Positions 54,723 to 63,603 of a DNA stretch of 64,000 bases are shown here, one piece after another. The notes beneath the pieces are model-generated. The model made no database searches. It was given only the letters and a program-made list of their open reading frames with translations, and had not been told where the DNA came from. The position numbers and the translations under genes were made by a program. Each line of letters begins with the position of its first letter. Position 1 is the first letter of the stretch. The stretch comes from Modestobacter sp. VKM Ac-2982 (GTDB taxonomy: Bacteria; Actinomycetota; Actinomycetes; Mycobacteriales; Geodermatophilaceae): positions 512,969 through 576,968 of the forward strand of contig NZ_JAPVBL010000002.1 of the NCBI RefSeq assembly GCF_026967935.1, given 5' to 3'.

Positions 54723-56680
54723 CGGACGCACCGGACCCTCAGCTCGCATTGCGTGCGGAGGGGCTCCTAGCGGACTTCAACCGGGCGGGTGTGCTCCAGG
54801 CTGCTGATGTGCACGTGGCGCAACGATTGGGACGGCTGAGCTCGGAGGTAGACGACCGCGTCCTGCTGGCGGCGGCGCTCGTTGTCCGCAGCACTCGGCA
54901 GGGATCGGTGATGCTGTCACTCGCCGACGCGCCGAGGATGGCTGCCGCGCTCGACGCACCGGTGGGGGACCGGGAGCCGCCGACGCTGCCGTGGCCTGAT
55001 CCGGCTGACTGGCTGGACGCCGTTGCTGGCAGCCCGCTCGTAAGCCGCCACGACAGCGACGGCCGGCGCCCGCTGCGCCTACACGAGGGGGCGCTGTGGC
55101 TGGACCGGTACTGGCGGCAGGAGGTTGGCGTGGCCGAGGATCTGCTTCGGCGGGCGTCTTCGGCGCCTGTCATCGATACCGAGCAGCTCCGGACTGTGCT
55201 GGCGCGACTCTGGCCGGGGTCCACAGCGGATGATCAGCGACTTGCGGCCGCCGTGTGCGTGCTGTCCCGGGTGGCCGTGCTGGCCGGGGGGCCGGGCACC
55301 GGCAAGACGACCACCGTGGCCCGTCTCGTCGCCACGTTGCATGCACTCGCCGAGCCCGGAGCGCCGCTGCGGCTTGCGCTGGCCGCCCCCACGGGCAAGG
55401 CCGCGGCCCGTATGAAAGAGGCGATGCAGCAAGCCGCCGAGACAGACAGCGTGCTGGTCCCCGCTGACCGAGAGTTGCTGCGGGGGACGACTGCATCGAC
55501 CCTGCACCGGCTGTTGGGTGTGCGCCGCGGTTCCACACGGTTCTGGCACGACCGGCACAATCCGCTGCCGCTCGACGTGCTCGTCGTCGACGAGGCCTCA
55601 ATGGTGTCTCTGACGCTGTTCGCCCGGCTCCTGGAGGCGCTGCCCCCGACGGCTCGGCTGGTGATCGTCGGAGATCCCGGCCAGTTGGCCGCTGTGGAGG
55701 CCGGTGCTGTCCTGGCCGACCTGACCGCGGACGCCGTTAGCGGTGGGCGTACCGCCGTCCGCACAGCACAGCTGCGGGCCGCGGTTCCGCACGATCTCGC
55801 CGCGACTGTGTCCGTGGAGGAGGATTCCCCGGCGCAACGAGTCCGTGACGGCATTACCTTCCTGCGGACGGTCTATCGCTACGACGGGGACGGTCGCATC
55901 GCGGCCCTGGCGGACGGGATCCGGGACGGCGACGGAGAACGAGTGCTCGCGGTCCTACGGGGCCGAGGCGATGCGGTTGCGTTCCACGAGGTGGCCGACG
56001 ACGGGCCGTTGTCCGGCTCAACCGTGACGGCGCTTCGTGCGGAGCTCGTCGACCACGCAAATAGCGTTGTGGAGGCATCCCGGGCGGGCGACGCACCAGC
56101 GGCCCTCGAGGCTCTGGACCGGCACCGACTGATGTGCGCTCACCGTCGAGGACCGCGGGGCGTGGCGGTGTGGGAACAGCTCGCCGAGCGGTGGATAGCT
56201 GAGGACGTGGGCGTGGTGGCCAGGCGCGACGGTCGCTATGCGGGTCTACCACTCATCGTGCTCGCCAACGACTACGACAACGGGCTGTTCAACGGGGACA
56301 CCGGCGTCATCGTGATGCGCGGGAACGACTTTGTCGCGGCGTTCGGGACCCCCGACGCGCCGGTCGAGGTACCGCTCGGGCGGCTGGGCTCCGTCGCACC
56401 CCTGCGAGCGCTCACGGTGCATCGCAGCCAGGGGTCACAGTTCGACCACGTGACCGTGCTGCTCCCGGCGCCGTCGTCCCCCCTGTTGAGCCGAGAGATG
56501 CTCTACACGGCGGTGACCCGTGCCCGGGGAGCGGTGACCGTCGTGGGGTCGGCCGCGGCCGTATCCAGCGCGGTCATGCAGCCGGTCGCCAGGGCGACTG
56601 GTCTCCAGCGCCGCCTCGCTGGCCTCCAGGGAACATCGGCGGACTGCCCTTCGGCCGACTGCACTCAGTGGAACGAATAG
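54719..56680 (+). CDS. recD: RecD-like helicase (exonuclease V alpha subunit)
   Basis: ATG 54719 overlaps the recB stop (ATGA). The 653-residue protein has SF1B motifs: Walker A GGPGTGKT (190-197), LDVLVVDEASMVSL, IVGDPGQLAAVEAG and a final TVHRSQGSQFDHV with YTAVTRARGAVTVVG. RecD is the 5'-3' motor of the RecBCD complex. It completes the three-gene operon. Confidence 0.9.
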   Translation: MTDAPDPQLALRAEGLLADFNRAGVLQAADVHVAQRLGRLSSEVDDRVLLAAALVVRSTRQGSVMLSLADAPRMAAALDAPVGDREPPTLPWPDPADWLDAVAGSPLVSRHDSDGRRPLRLHEGALWLDRYWRQEVGVAEDLLRRASSAPVIDTEQLRTVLARLWPGSTADDQRLAAAVCVLSRVAVLAGGPGTGKTTTVARLVATLHALAEPGAPLRLALAAPTGKAAARMKEAMQQAAETDSVLVPADRELLRGTTASTLHRLLGVRRGSTRFWHDRHNPLPLDVLVVDEASMVSLTLFARLLEALPPTARLVIVGDPGQLAAVEAGAVLADLTADAVSGGRTAVRTAQLRAAVPHDLAATVSVEEDSPAQRVRDGITFLRTVYRYDGDGRIAALADGIRDGDGERVLAVLRGRGDAVAFHEVADDGPLSGSTVTALRAELVDHANSVVEASRAGDAPAALEALDRHRLMCAHRRGPRGVAVWEQLAERWIAEDVGVVARRDGRYAGLPLIVLANDYDNGLFNGDTGVIVMRGNDFVAAFGTPDAPVEVPLGRLGSVAPLRALTVHRSQGSQFDHVTVLLPAPSSPLLSREMLYTAVTRARGAVTVVGSAAAVSSAVMQPVARATGLQRRLAGLQGTSADCPSADCTQWNE

Positions 56681-56785
56681 AGCCGACAGCCGCCGGCCGG
56701 GCTCAATGCGGCGGGTGTCGCTGCCGAAAGCAACAGCGGTCGCCGAAGCTAGGACGGCACCGACGCAACCGACGAAGGGTGACTA

Positions 56786-59260
56786 GTGACCGAGGTAGTG
56801 GGGTGGGCCGCCAATGAGGACCGAGTGAGGTCGAAGATCCTCGATCGGGCTGACGCCTCGGAACTGACCGAGCCAGCGAAACTGTTCATTCTCGCGGCGT
56901 ACGAGAGCGATGAGCAGCTGACGTCGGCGCTTGAGGGCGCTGCCCGCGGCGAGCGTCCGGCCATCGCGGCTCCGGTGGCGGTCGACGTCCCCAGCACCTA
57001 CCTGACGAACATCACGGTCACCGGCTTCCGGGGTATCGGGCCGCAGGCATCACTGGACCTTGAGGCCAAGCCGGGGCTGACCCTGGTGGTTGGCCGCAAC
57101 GGTTCCGGCAAGTCGAGCTTCGCCGAGGCCGCCGAGATCGCGCTGACAGGGGCCAACGCTCGCTGGGAGAACCGTGGCACGGTCTGGCGTGACGGCTGGC
57201 GCAACCTGCACTGGGGAGACTCGGCCCCGACGGTGAGTGTCCATCTGGACGTGGACGGCGAGGGCGTCACTGTCGCGCGCACCTGGCACGGCGAAGACGT
57301 GGCCGATTCGTCGGTCTGGACGCAACGACGCGGCGCCCGGCGTGAATACGCGGACCTGGGCTGGAGGCACGCGCTGGCGGCCTACCGGCCCTTCCTGTCT
57401 TACTCCGAGCTGGGCGCCATGTTGCAGGGCAAACCCTCGGAGCTGTACGACTCCCTGTATTCGATCTTGGGGCTCGAGCAGGTGGCAATTGCGCAGCAGC
57501 GACTGGCCGGCGCCTTCCGCGAGCTGGACGGAGAGGTCAAGGAGACTGCCGCCGACAAGAAGCGGTTGATCATCGAGCTGGCGGGGGTGGACGACGACCG
57601 AGCCCGTCGGGCGGCCGCGGCGCTGAGCGGCCGGGCGGCAAACCTCGATGCGGCAGACGAGGTCCTGCGCTCAACGACGGAACCGGAGGGTGATCTCGCG
57701 GCACTGCGGTCCTGGATGACCCTGACTCCACCCGACCCGCAGGCCGCGGCGGCTGCCGCCGACGCCGTCGAGGCAGCGGTGGCCGCGATGGCCAAGATTT
57801 CCGGCGGTGACAGCGACCAAGCGCGCCGGCTCGCCGCACTGTTGGAACAGGCTCTCGAACACGCTCATACAACGCACGACGCGGCCTGCCCAGTCTGCGG
57901 CGCGACCGACCGCCTCGACGACGCTTGGCGTACTGCTACGGCAACGCAGGTCGCCCGGCTGAAGGAGACCGCCGCCGAGGCGGACCGGACCCGGGCTGGC
58001 CTGCGCGCCGCGCGCACCGCCGCCGCGGCAACCGCTGCGGCCCCGCCGGCCTTTGCAGAAACGGTGCCCGTGGGTATCGCCGCGGACGGGTTGTTTGAGC
58101 GCTGGCGGGCCTGGGCAGAGGACGCCCGGTCGGAGGACGCGCCCACGGTGGTCGCGGCCCTGCGAGACGCCACTGCGCGCCTCGCCGAGGACATAGCGGA
58201 GGCAGCGGAGGCGGCGCGCGCGGAAGTCGGTCGCCGCGAGGACGTGTGGCAGCCGGTCGCTCGGCACCTGCAGACCTACGTCGAGCGGGCCCGTGGCGTC
58301 GGCGCTCGGGCGGAGGTCCGTGTCGACCTCAAGGCCGCTTGCGACTGGCTCAAGGGCCAGGCTGGCGTGCTGCGCGACGAGGGCCTGGCGCCGATCGCGG
58401 CCAAGGCGGCCGAGGTGTGGCGCAGTCTGCGCCGGGAAAGCAGCGTCGATCTCGGACCCGTGCGTCTGGAAGGTTCTAACACCAAGAGGCGCGTCGCCCT
58501 CGACGTCACGGTCGATGGCGTGAGCGGCACCGCGCTCGGCGTCATGAGTCAGGGCGAGTTGCACGCCCTCTCGCTTGCCCTGTTCCTTCCACGAGCCATG
58601 CTTGACCAGAGCCCGTTTCGCTTCCTCGTCATCGACGACCCGGTCCAGGCGATGGACCCGGCGAAGGTCGAGGGGCTAGCCAACGTCCTGGCCGAGGTTG
58701 CCCGCACCCACCAGGTCGTGGTGTTCACGCACGACGACCGGCTGCCGGAGGCCGTCCGCCGACTGCAGATTCAGGCCCCCATCCAGGAGGTTCACCGCAA
58801 GGAACGCAGCGTCGTCGAACTGACCTTGTCGGCCGATCCAGTGTCCCGGTACCTGGAAGACGCCCGGGCGGTCGCGTCGACCTCGGGACTGCCCGACGAC
58901 ATCAGGCAGCAGGTCGTCGCCGGGTTCTGCCGAAATGCGCTAGAGGCGGCCTGTCACGAGGTCATCCGCCGGAAGCGGCTAGGGCGGGGGGAGCGGCACG
59001 CCGATGTCGAGTCGGCGATCGCTGGCGCGACGACCCTGACCGCCACGACGGCGCTTGCCCTCTTCGACGACGCCCAGCGAGGCGGCGAGGTGCTGTCCCA
59101 CTACAACGCCCGCCAAGGGCAGTGGGCTGGCGATGTCCATCAGATGTGCAACAAGGGTGTGCATGGTGGCCGGGCGGTCGAGTCGCTGAAGCTGGCGCGC
59201 GACACCTATCGGTTGACCGAGTGGCTCCGGGGCCGCACGCCAGTGCGAGCATCCCGGTGA
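56786..59260 (+). CDS. SMC/SbcC-like ATPase with zinc hook
   Basis: GTG 56786 follows GAAGGGTG. The 824-residue protein has Walker A GRNGSGKS (103-110), an Ala/Arg-rich coiled coil with a CPVC zinc hook (368-371), the signature SQGELHALSLALFL (from 588) and Walker B FLVIDDPVQAMD (D617, D618). The C-terminal 150 residues are helical (FCRNALEAACHEVIRRKRLG) and may be a HEPN-like module. It could act in DNA end processing with RecBCD, or like RloC-type proteins, which join a zinc-hook ATPase to a tRNase; no tRNase residues are certain. Confidence 0.8.
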   Translation: MTEVVGWAANEDRVRSKILDRADASELTEPAKLFILAAYESDEQLTSALEGAARGERPAIAAPVAVDVPSTYLTNITVTGFRGIGPQASLDLEAKPGLTLVVGRNGSGKSSFAEAAEIALTGANARWENRGTVWRDGWRNLHWGDSAPTVSVHLDVDGEGVTVARTWHGEDVADSSVWTQRRGARREYADLGWRHALAAYRPFLSYSELGAMLQGKPSELYDSLYSILGLEQVAIAQQRLAGAFRELDGEVKETAADKKRLIIELAGVDDDRARRAAAALSGRAANLDAADEVLRSTTEPEGDLAALRSWMTLTPPDPQAAAAAADAVEAAVAAMAKISGGDSDQARRLAALLEQALEHAHTTHDAACPVCGATDRLDDAWRTATATQVARLKETAAEADRTRAGLRAARTAAAATAAAPPAFAETVPVGIAADGLFERWRAWAEDARSEDAPTVVAALRDATARLAEDIAEAAEAARAEVGRREDVWQPVARHLQTYVERARGVGARAEVRVDLKAACDWLKGQAGVLRDEGLAPIAAKAAEVWRSLRRESSVDLGPVRLEGSNTKRRVALDVTVDGVSGTALGVMSQGELHALSLALFLPRAMLDQSPFRFLVIDDPVQAMDPAKVEGLANVLAEVARTHQVVVFTHDDRLPEAVRRLQIQAPIQEVHRKERSVVELTLSADPVSRYLEDARAVASTSGLPDDIRQQVVAGFCRNALEAACHEVIRRKRLGRGERHADVESAIAGATTLTATTALALFDDAQRGGEVLSHYNARQGQWAGDVHQMCNKGVHGGRAVESLKLARDTYRLTEWLRGRTPVRASR

Positions 59261-59637
59261 CCGGGTCGGCCGAGTTGCTCGCCGAGGCGGACCGGCTGCT
59301 CCGAGCGCAGACCTCCGACGCTGGGGGATGGTGGCCGCGCACCGTTGCATTCATCGTCCGCGCGGCTCTCGAGCAGGAACTCCGGTCCTACTGGGACCGT
59401 ACGGCGCCTGGCACAGACCACGTATCCATGCGGGCGCAGTTGCTTGTTCTCCGGAGCAAGGCCAGCGGCGACGTGGCCCGCGAAGCCGCGGCCGCGTGGC
59501 ATGGGTTGAGCCGTGCGTGCCACCACCATGCCTACGAACTGGCGCCAACGGCGGCCGAACTCCGCGGGTGGCTCGAGGCCGTGCGCGACCTTGCCCCGGC
59601 CCTGCGTGGCACGCACGCTGCTGTCGCCAGTACCTGA
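59257..59637 (+). CDS. HEPN-like small protein
   Basis: GTG 59257 overlaps the previous stop (GTGA), coupling it to the SMC-like gene. The 126-residue protein is helical with RACHHH near residue 86, matching the RX4H motif of HEPN ribonucleases. HEPN domains often act as RNases in toxin and defence systems. The match rests on one short motif and helical pattern, so it is tentative. Confidence 0.55.
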   Translation: MTGSAELLAEADRLLRAQTSDAGGWWPRTVAFIVRAALEQELRSYWDRTAPGTDHVSMRAQLLVLRSKASGDVAREAAAAWHGLSRACHHHAYELAPTAAELRGWLEAVRDLAPALRGTHAAVAST

Positions 59638-59701
59638 CACCTTCCATCGAGAGCACCAGAGGGACAACTCCGTGACAGGCGATCTTAGAAACGCGACAGG
59701 A

Positions 59702-60097
59702 ATGCAAGTCGTGACGGCTCCCCACCTGCACGCCGTCCCCGCGCACGCGACCCGCGCGGCCCTTTTCGCGGTCACGAGTGCCGGTGGCACCAGCACGGAC
59801 GAACAGCTTGCGGCCATGCGTGCGTGCGCAGCCAGCCACGGCTGGACGGTCGCGGACGAGGTGGTGTTCATCGGCGATGAGCTGTTCTTGCAGGTAAATC
59901 TGTTTGAAGCTTTGCAGCAGCACCGAGGGCAGTTCGATGTCGTCGTGATTGCGTCGCTTGAACGCCCCGACGGCCGACCACGCAGCCTGCTGACCCTGGT
60001 GGCTTCGGGGCTCTGTGGCGGCGGGCTGCACGTCGCTGCCGATCACCGCACTTTCACCGCCGATGGAGGGGAGTTCCTCAGCGCGGCAGCCCCGTAG
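59702..60097 (+). CDS. Serine-recombinase N-terminal-like domain, probably inactive
   Basis: ATG 59702 begins MQVVTAPHLHAVPAH. The 131-residue protein resembles the resolvase N-terminal fold (AALFAVTSAGGTSTDEQLAA, MRACAASHGWTV, then FDVVVIASLER), but the usual ARVS is AVTS, so the catalytic Arg is missing, and there is no DNA-binding C-terminal part. It may be a decayed recombinase or a regulatory derivative. It is 64 bases downstream of the HEPN-like gene. Confidence 0.5.
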   Translation: MQVVTAPHLHAVPAHATRAALFAVTSAGGTSTDEQLAAMRACAASHGWTVADEVVFIGDELFLQVNLFEALQQHRGQFDVVVIASLERPDGRPRSLLTLVASGLCGGGLHVAADHRTFTADGGEFLSAAAP

Positions 60098-60603
60098 CCG
60101 TAGGTTCAGGCTTCCCTTCACTACGGCGCAGGCGCCTGATCGTGGCCGGGGACTGGCTCCTGTACGACTCAATCCACCTGCGTGAACCGGTCAGGTGACC
60201 GTCCCGGTGAGCACCCGGCCCGGGCGCTGCGGTAGAAGAATGGCATGGAGCTCGACAGCAAGGGACTGGGCCGACCGTCGCCGCAGAGGCTTCCGGCGCC
60301 TCGGACGACACCACGCCAATGTGAAGTCGCTGAACCGGGCAGGAGCCCGGGTAGCGGCCTAATCGGCAAAGCATCTCGGTGGGCCTCGACAGTCCCCGTT
60401 CTGGTGTCATCATCTCAGGATGAGCGCACCCGTCGACCCGGACCGAAGTAGGGAGGGAAGCGTGGGGTCCGGCGACCTGGCTCGGTGTTGTCGAACCTCG
60501 AGCGGTCGTGCTTGGACAGACTGACGCCGGCGGGTAGCCGATGGCCGCACGAGGCTGAAACTCGGGGGACTTCAGCACACCCGGTAGACTGCCTGCCATA
60601 ACG
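60098..60603. other. Intergenic, no supported gene
   Basis: About 500 bases between convergent genes. Only Arg/Pro-rich shadow frames occur, and no repeat or RNA gene was recognised. Confidence 0.5.
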
Positions 60604-62793
60604 TCAAGCCGCCTGGCGGTCGCGCCGAACGGGTCTCGCGTACTCCCAAAACCAGCCGGGAAGCGCCTCGAGCCGGGTGACCATCTGGGGCGTCATCGCA
60701 CGGGCACCAGCACGGTAGTAGGCTTTCTGGTTCATTATCCAGCTTCGAAGTGCCGGGTCCAGTCCAACGTTGCGCGACTTGAGTGGCCCGAATGCGTCGG
60801 TCCACTCTTTCAGCTCGGTGTACCGGCGCTCCCATCTTTCTTCTCGGCTACTGGCAATGGCCACGCGCTCCGCGTTGGTGCTGAGCATGGTCCTAATGGC
60901 GGAGCTACTCCAGGTGATTGGACCAGAGGCGCTTTCGACGCCCTCGGTCGCGAAGTGATTAGCGATGGCTCTGAGGGACATGCCGGAGTCGTGCATGGCC
61001 CTCGCGCGGGACCTCAGTTCTCCGCTGATGCGCGGCGACTGCCAAAGCCAACCAGGAAGTGATTCGAGAGCCGCTATGTCCTCCGGGCTCATGTAGCCGT
61101 GGTTCCGACGATTGCGCTGGGTCTTTATGAACTGGTGCAGCTCCCGCGACGCGCTCGGCCTTGGGAGGTCGCCGTGCGCGGTGATGTAGTCGGCGAGCAG
61201 TTGCAGCTTCTCCCAGAAGGGTCTCGTCGTCTGCGCCAGTAGGCGCGTGCACAGGGCTGTATGAAAGTCGCTATCGAGCCGGTCTGGGAGGTCCGCGATG
61301 ACCTTGCCCGGAAGCGACGGCATCATCGTTCGTGTGCCGACCTGCCCTCGGGCGGCGTCCAGCGCAGCACCGAACGCCGGGTCGTGGTCGCGCAGCGCTT
61401 GCAGCACGGTGCACACGTCCTCGAAAGCCGACGAGGACAGGACTGTTTCGGGGTCTTCGGCAGCACTGAGGTAGACGGGCAACAGGATGGTGCCGATTGT
61501 CTTGCCGGGTGCCGTCCGCAGCACTCGGCCAACCGCCTGGACGATGTCGACGTAGGAGCTACGCGGGTCGATGAAGGCGACGCCGTCGATGGCCGGCACG
61601 TCGACGCCTTCCGTAAGGCAGCGGGCGTTGGTAAGTACGCGCCGATGGCCGGACGGCAGAGTGCGCAGGCTGTCCAGCAGTGCCGTGCGCTCGCCGGCGG
61701 ACATCCCGCCGTTGACGTGCCCGGTGGACAGTTGGACAGCGCGCTCGGGCGAAAGGAGCGCCGAGGCGATGCCGGGCAATGCGGTCGCGAAGCGCTCCGC
61801 GCGGCTCACATCACCGTGAAAGGTGACCATTCGGGTGATGCCGTAGTCCTCCATCGCCTTGAGGACGGCAACGGATGCGGCAGCCTCACGGCCGGTCAGC
61901 ACGTGATTACCGACGAAGAGCTCGGCGCCCTCCTCCAGTTGCTGCCGGATGGACTCGTCCGTGACGCCTACGACGACGACCTGGTAGTCGCACAGCAGTC
62001 CAGCCTCGATGGCCTGAGCGAAGTTGAACCGAAACATAACTGGCCCGTAAAGCGTCTCGTCGTCCATCGACGTTGCGGACCGCGCCCGAGTGAGCCGCGG
62101 AGTGGCGGTCATGAAGACCCGCTTCCGCGCCCGAATGCGGTCGGCATCCAGGATGAGCTGGAACGCTGGGGCGGCGTGCCCGGCGGTGCGGTGTGCCTCG
62201 TCGGCGAGTGCCAGGTCGAAGGTGGGCGCGCCCATCGCCTGCGCTTCGGCGACTACGGCAGCGGAGTGGTAGGTGGCGAATACGACCGTCCGGCCACCAC
62301 GCCGTCGGCTGGTCAGGTGCCCAGCGACAACTTCCGGCTGGGTGCTGACCGGTGCCGGGATGTCGGCGACAGAGACCGACGTCTCGACGTCGGTGACCGT
62401 GTCATCGGAGCAGACCGCGATTGCGGAGAACCAGCTTAGTGAGTGCTGACGCCATTCTCGCAAGGTTTGCGCGAGCAGGGAGAGGCTAGGCACCAGGACG
62501 AGGACCAGTTCGGTTTCCAGCGCCTCAGCCAGCCGCAGGGCGGTCAGGGTCTTGCCTGTACCGCAGGCCATGTGCAACTGCCCGCGATCGTGGTGGGAGA
62601 GGGTCTTGGTGGCGGCTGAGATGGCCGCGAGCTGGTGTGGACGAAGTTGAATGCACGCATTGACGTCGAGGGCAGTCTCCGAGAGCTCGGGGTCGACGTT
62701 CGTCGGTACAGAGGTGTTGGTCAACGAATGCTCCAGGGGCTTGTGGGTCTTGGCTCCCTGGAAGGTGCGGGGCTGCGCGGAGAGCGCAGTCAA
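60604..62793 (-). CDS. SF2 helicase with recombinase-type HTH and HA domains
   Basis: The 729-residue protein has SF2 motifs: ACGTGKT (76-82), ADEAHRTAG, FMTATPRLTR and QAVGRVLRTAPG. After the helicase core come a helicase-associated (HA) repeat (FWEKLQLLADYITAHGDLPR to ALESLPGWLW), a recombinase-like helix-turn-helix (MSLRAIANHFATEGVES) and a second HA repeat ending GWFWE. HA domains bind DNA. Such proteins occur in mobile and defence regions; this one probably moves on DNA, but its substrate is unknown. Confidence 0.82.
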   Translation of the reverse strand: MTALSAQPRTFQGAKTHKPLEHSLTNTSVPTNVDPELSETALDVNACIQLRPHQLAAISAATKTLSHHDRGQLHMACGTGKTLTALRLAEALETELVLVLVPSLSLLAQTLREWRQHSLSWFSAIAVCSDDTVTDVETSVSVADIPAPVSTQPEVVAGHLTSRRRGGRTVVFATYHSAAVVAEAQAMGAPTFDLALADEAHRTAGHAAPAFQLILDADRIRARKRVFMTATPRLTRARSATSMDDETLYGPVMFRFNFAQAIEAGLLCDYQVVVVGVTDESIRQQLEEGAELFVGNHVLTGREAAASVAVLKAMEDYGITRMVTFHGDVSRAERFATALPGIASALLSPERAVQLSTGHVNGGMSAGERTALLDSLRTLPSGHRRVLTNARCLTEGVDVPAIDGVAFIDPRSSYVDIVQAVGRVLRTAPGKTIGTILLPVYLSAAEDPETVLSSSAFEDVCTVLQALRDHDPAFGAALDAARGQVGTRTMMPSLPGKVIADLPDRLDSDFHTALCTRLLAQTTRPFWEKLQLLADYITAHGDLPRPSASRELHQFIKTQRNRRNHGYMSPEDIAALESLPGWLWQSPRISGELRSRARAMHDSGMSLRAIANHFATEGVESASGPITWSSSAIRTMLSTNAERVAIASSREERWERRYTELKEWTDAFGPLKSRNVGLDPALRSWIMNQKAYYRAGARAMTPQMVTRLEALPGWFWEYARPVRRDRQAA

Positions 62794-62950
62794 CTACTGG
62801 TGATTTGTGCCACATCCGGTCGTTCGCTGAGTGGCGTCTACCGAGGTGGTGTGCCAACGGGCCGGGTGAGGGCGTCGGCGTAGAGGTGTAGGTGGCCACC
62901 GCGTGATTCTTCGGACTGAGTTCCCACTCAAGATCGAGGAGTTCCACGCG
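62794..62950. other. Left flank of the insertion sequence
   Basis: The stretch between the helicase start and the transposase reading frame holds no gene. It probably contains the left end of the IS256-type element, but a terminal inverted repeat could not be fixed. Confidence 0.35.
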
Positions 62951-63533
62951 ATGACCGCTGCCCCCTTGATCGACCCTGCCCGCTTCCTGCACGAGCAGTT
63001 GGAGCAGGCCAGTCCCGACTTGCTGCGTTCGATGCTGACCACGTACATCGACGCGGTGACGAGCGCCGAGGCCGACGCTGTCTGCCGCGCCGAGTACGGC
63101 GCCCGCTCGGCCGAGCGGGCCAACGTCCGCAAGGGCTACCGGCACCGGGACTTCGACACTCGCGCCGGCACCCTGGACGCCGCGATCCCCAAGCTGCGTT
63201 CGGCAGCTACTTCCCGGACTGGCTGCTGGAGCGGCGCCGCCGGGCGGAGCGCGCGCTGACCACTGTGGTCGCGACCTGCTATCTGCTGGGCGTCTCGACC
63301 CGGCGGATGGAGAAGCTGGTCGAGAGCTTGGGGATCACCCGCCCGTCGAAGTCCCAGGTCAGCGGGATGGCCAGGGACCTGGACACGCAGGTCGCCGACT
63401 TTCGCCACCGCCCCCTCGACGAGGGGCCTTGCGCGTTCCTGGCTGCCGACGCGCTCGTGCTCAAGGTCCGCGGGGGCGGCCGCGTGGTCAACGTGCACGC
63501 TCTGGTCGCCTCGGGGTGAACGCCGACGGGCCT
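62951..63533 (+). pseudogene. IS256-family transposase, frameshifted and truncated
   Basis: ATG 62951 opens with MTAAPLIDPARFLHEQLEQA and an N-terminal region typical of the family (VRKGYRHRDFDTRAGTLDA). A one-base G deletion near 63207 shifts the frame; after correction it reads GSYFPDWLLERRRRAERALT, GVSTRRMEKLVESLG and the DDE-region start FLAADALVLKVR. A second G deletion near 63511 breaks VNADG, and the rest is missing. About half of the gene remains, so it cannot transpose. Confidence 0.8.
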
Positions 63534-63603
63534 TCCGTGGACGCACGTGAGCGGACCGTTTCGTCGACGACACGCATCGACGAAACCTAAGTTGGGCGGG
63601 GGC

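Noticed and set aside
60078-60599. Minus-strand frame between the recombinase-like gene and the helicase
   Set aside because: No motif, poor composition and overlap with the neighbouring gene end.
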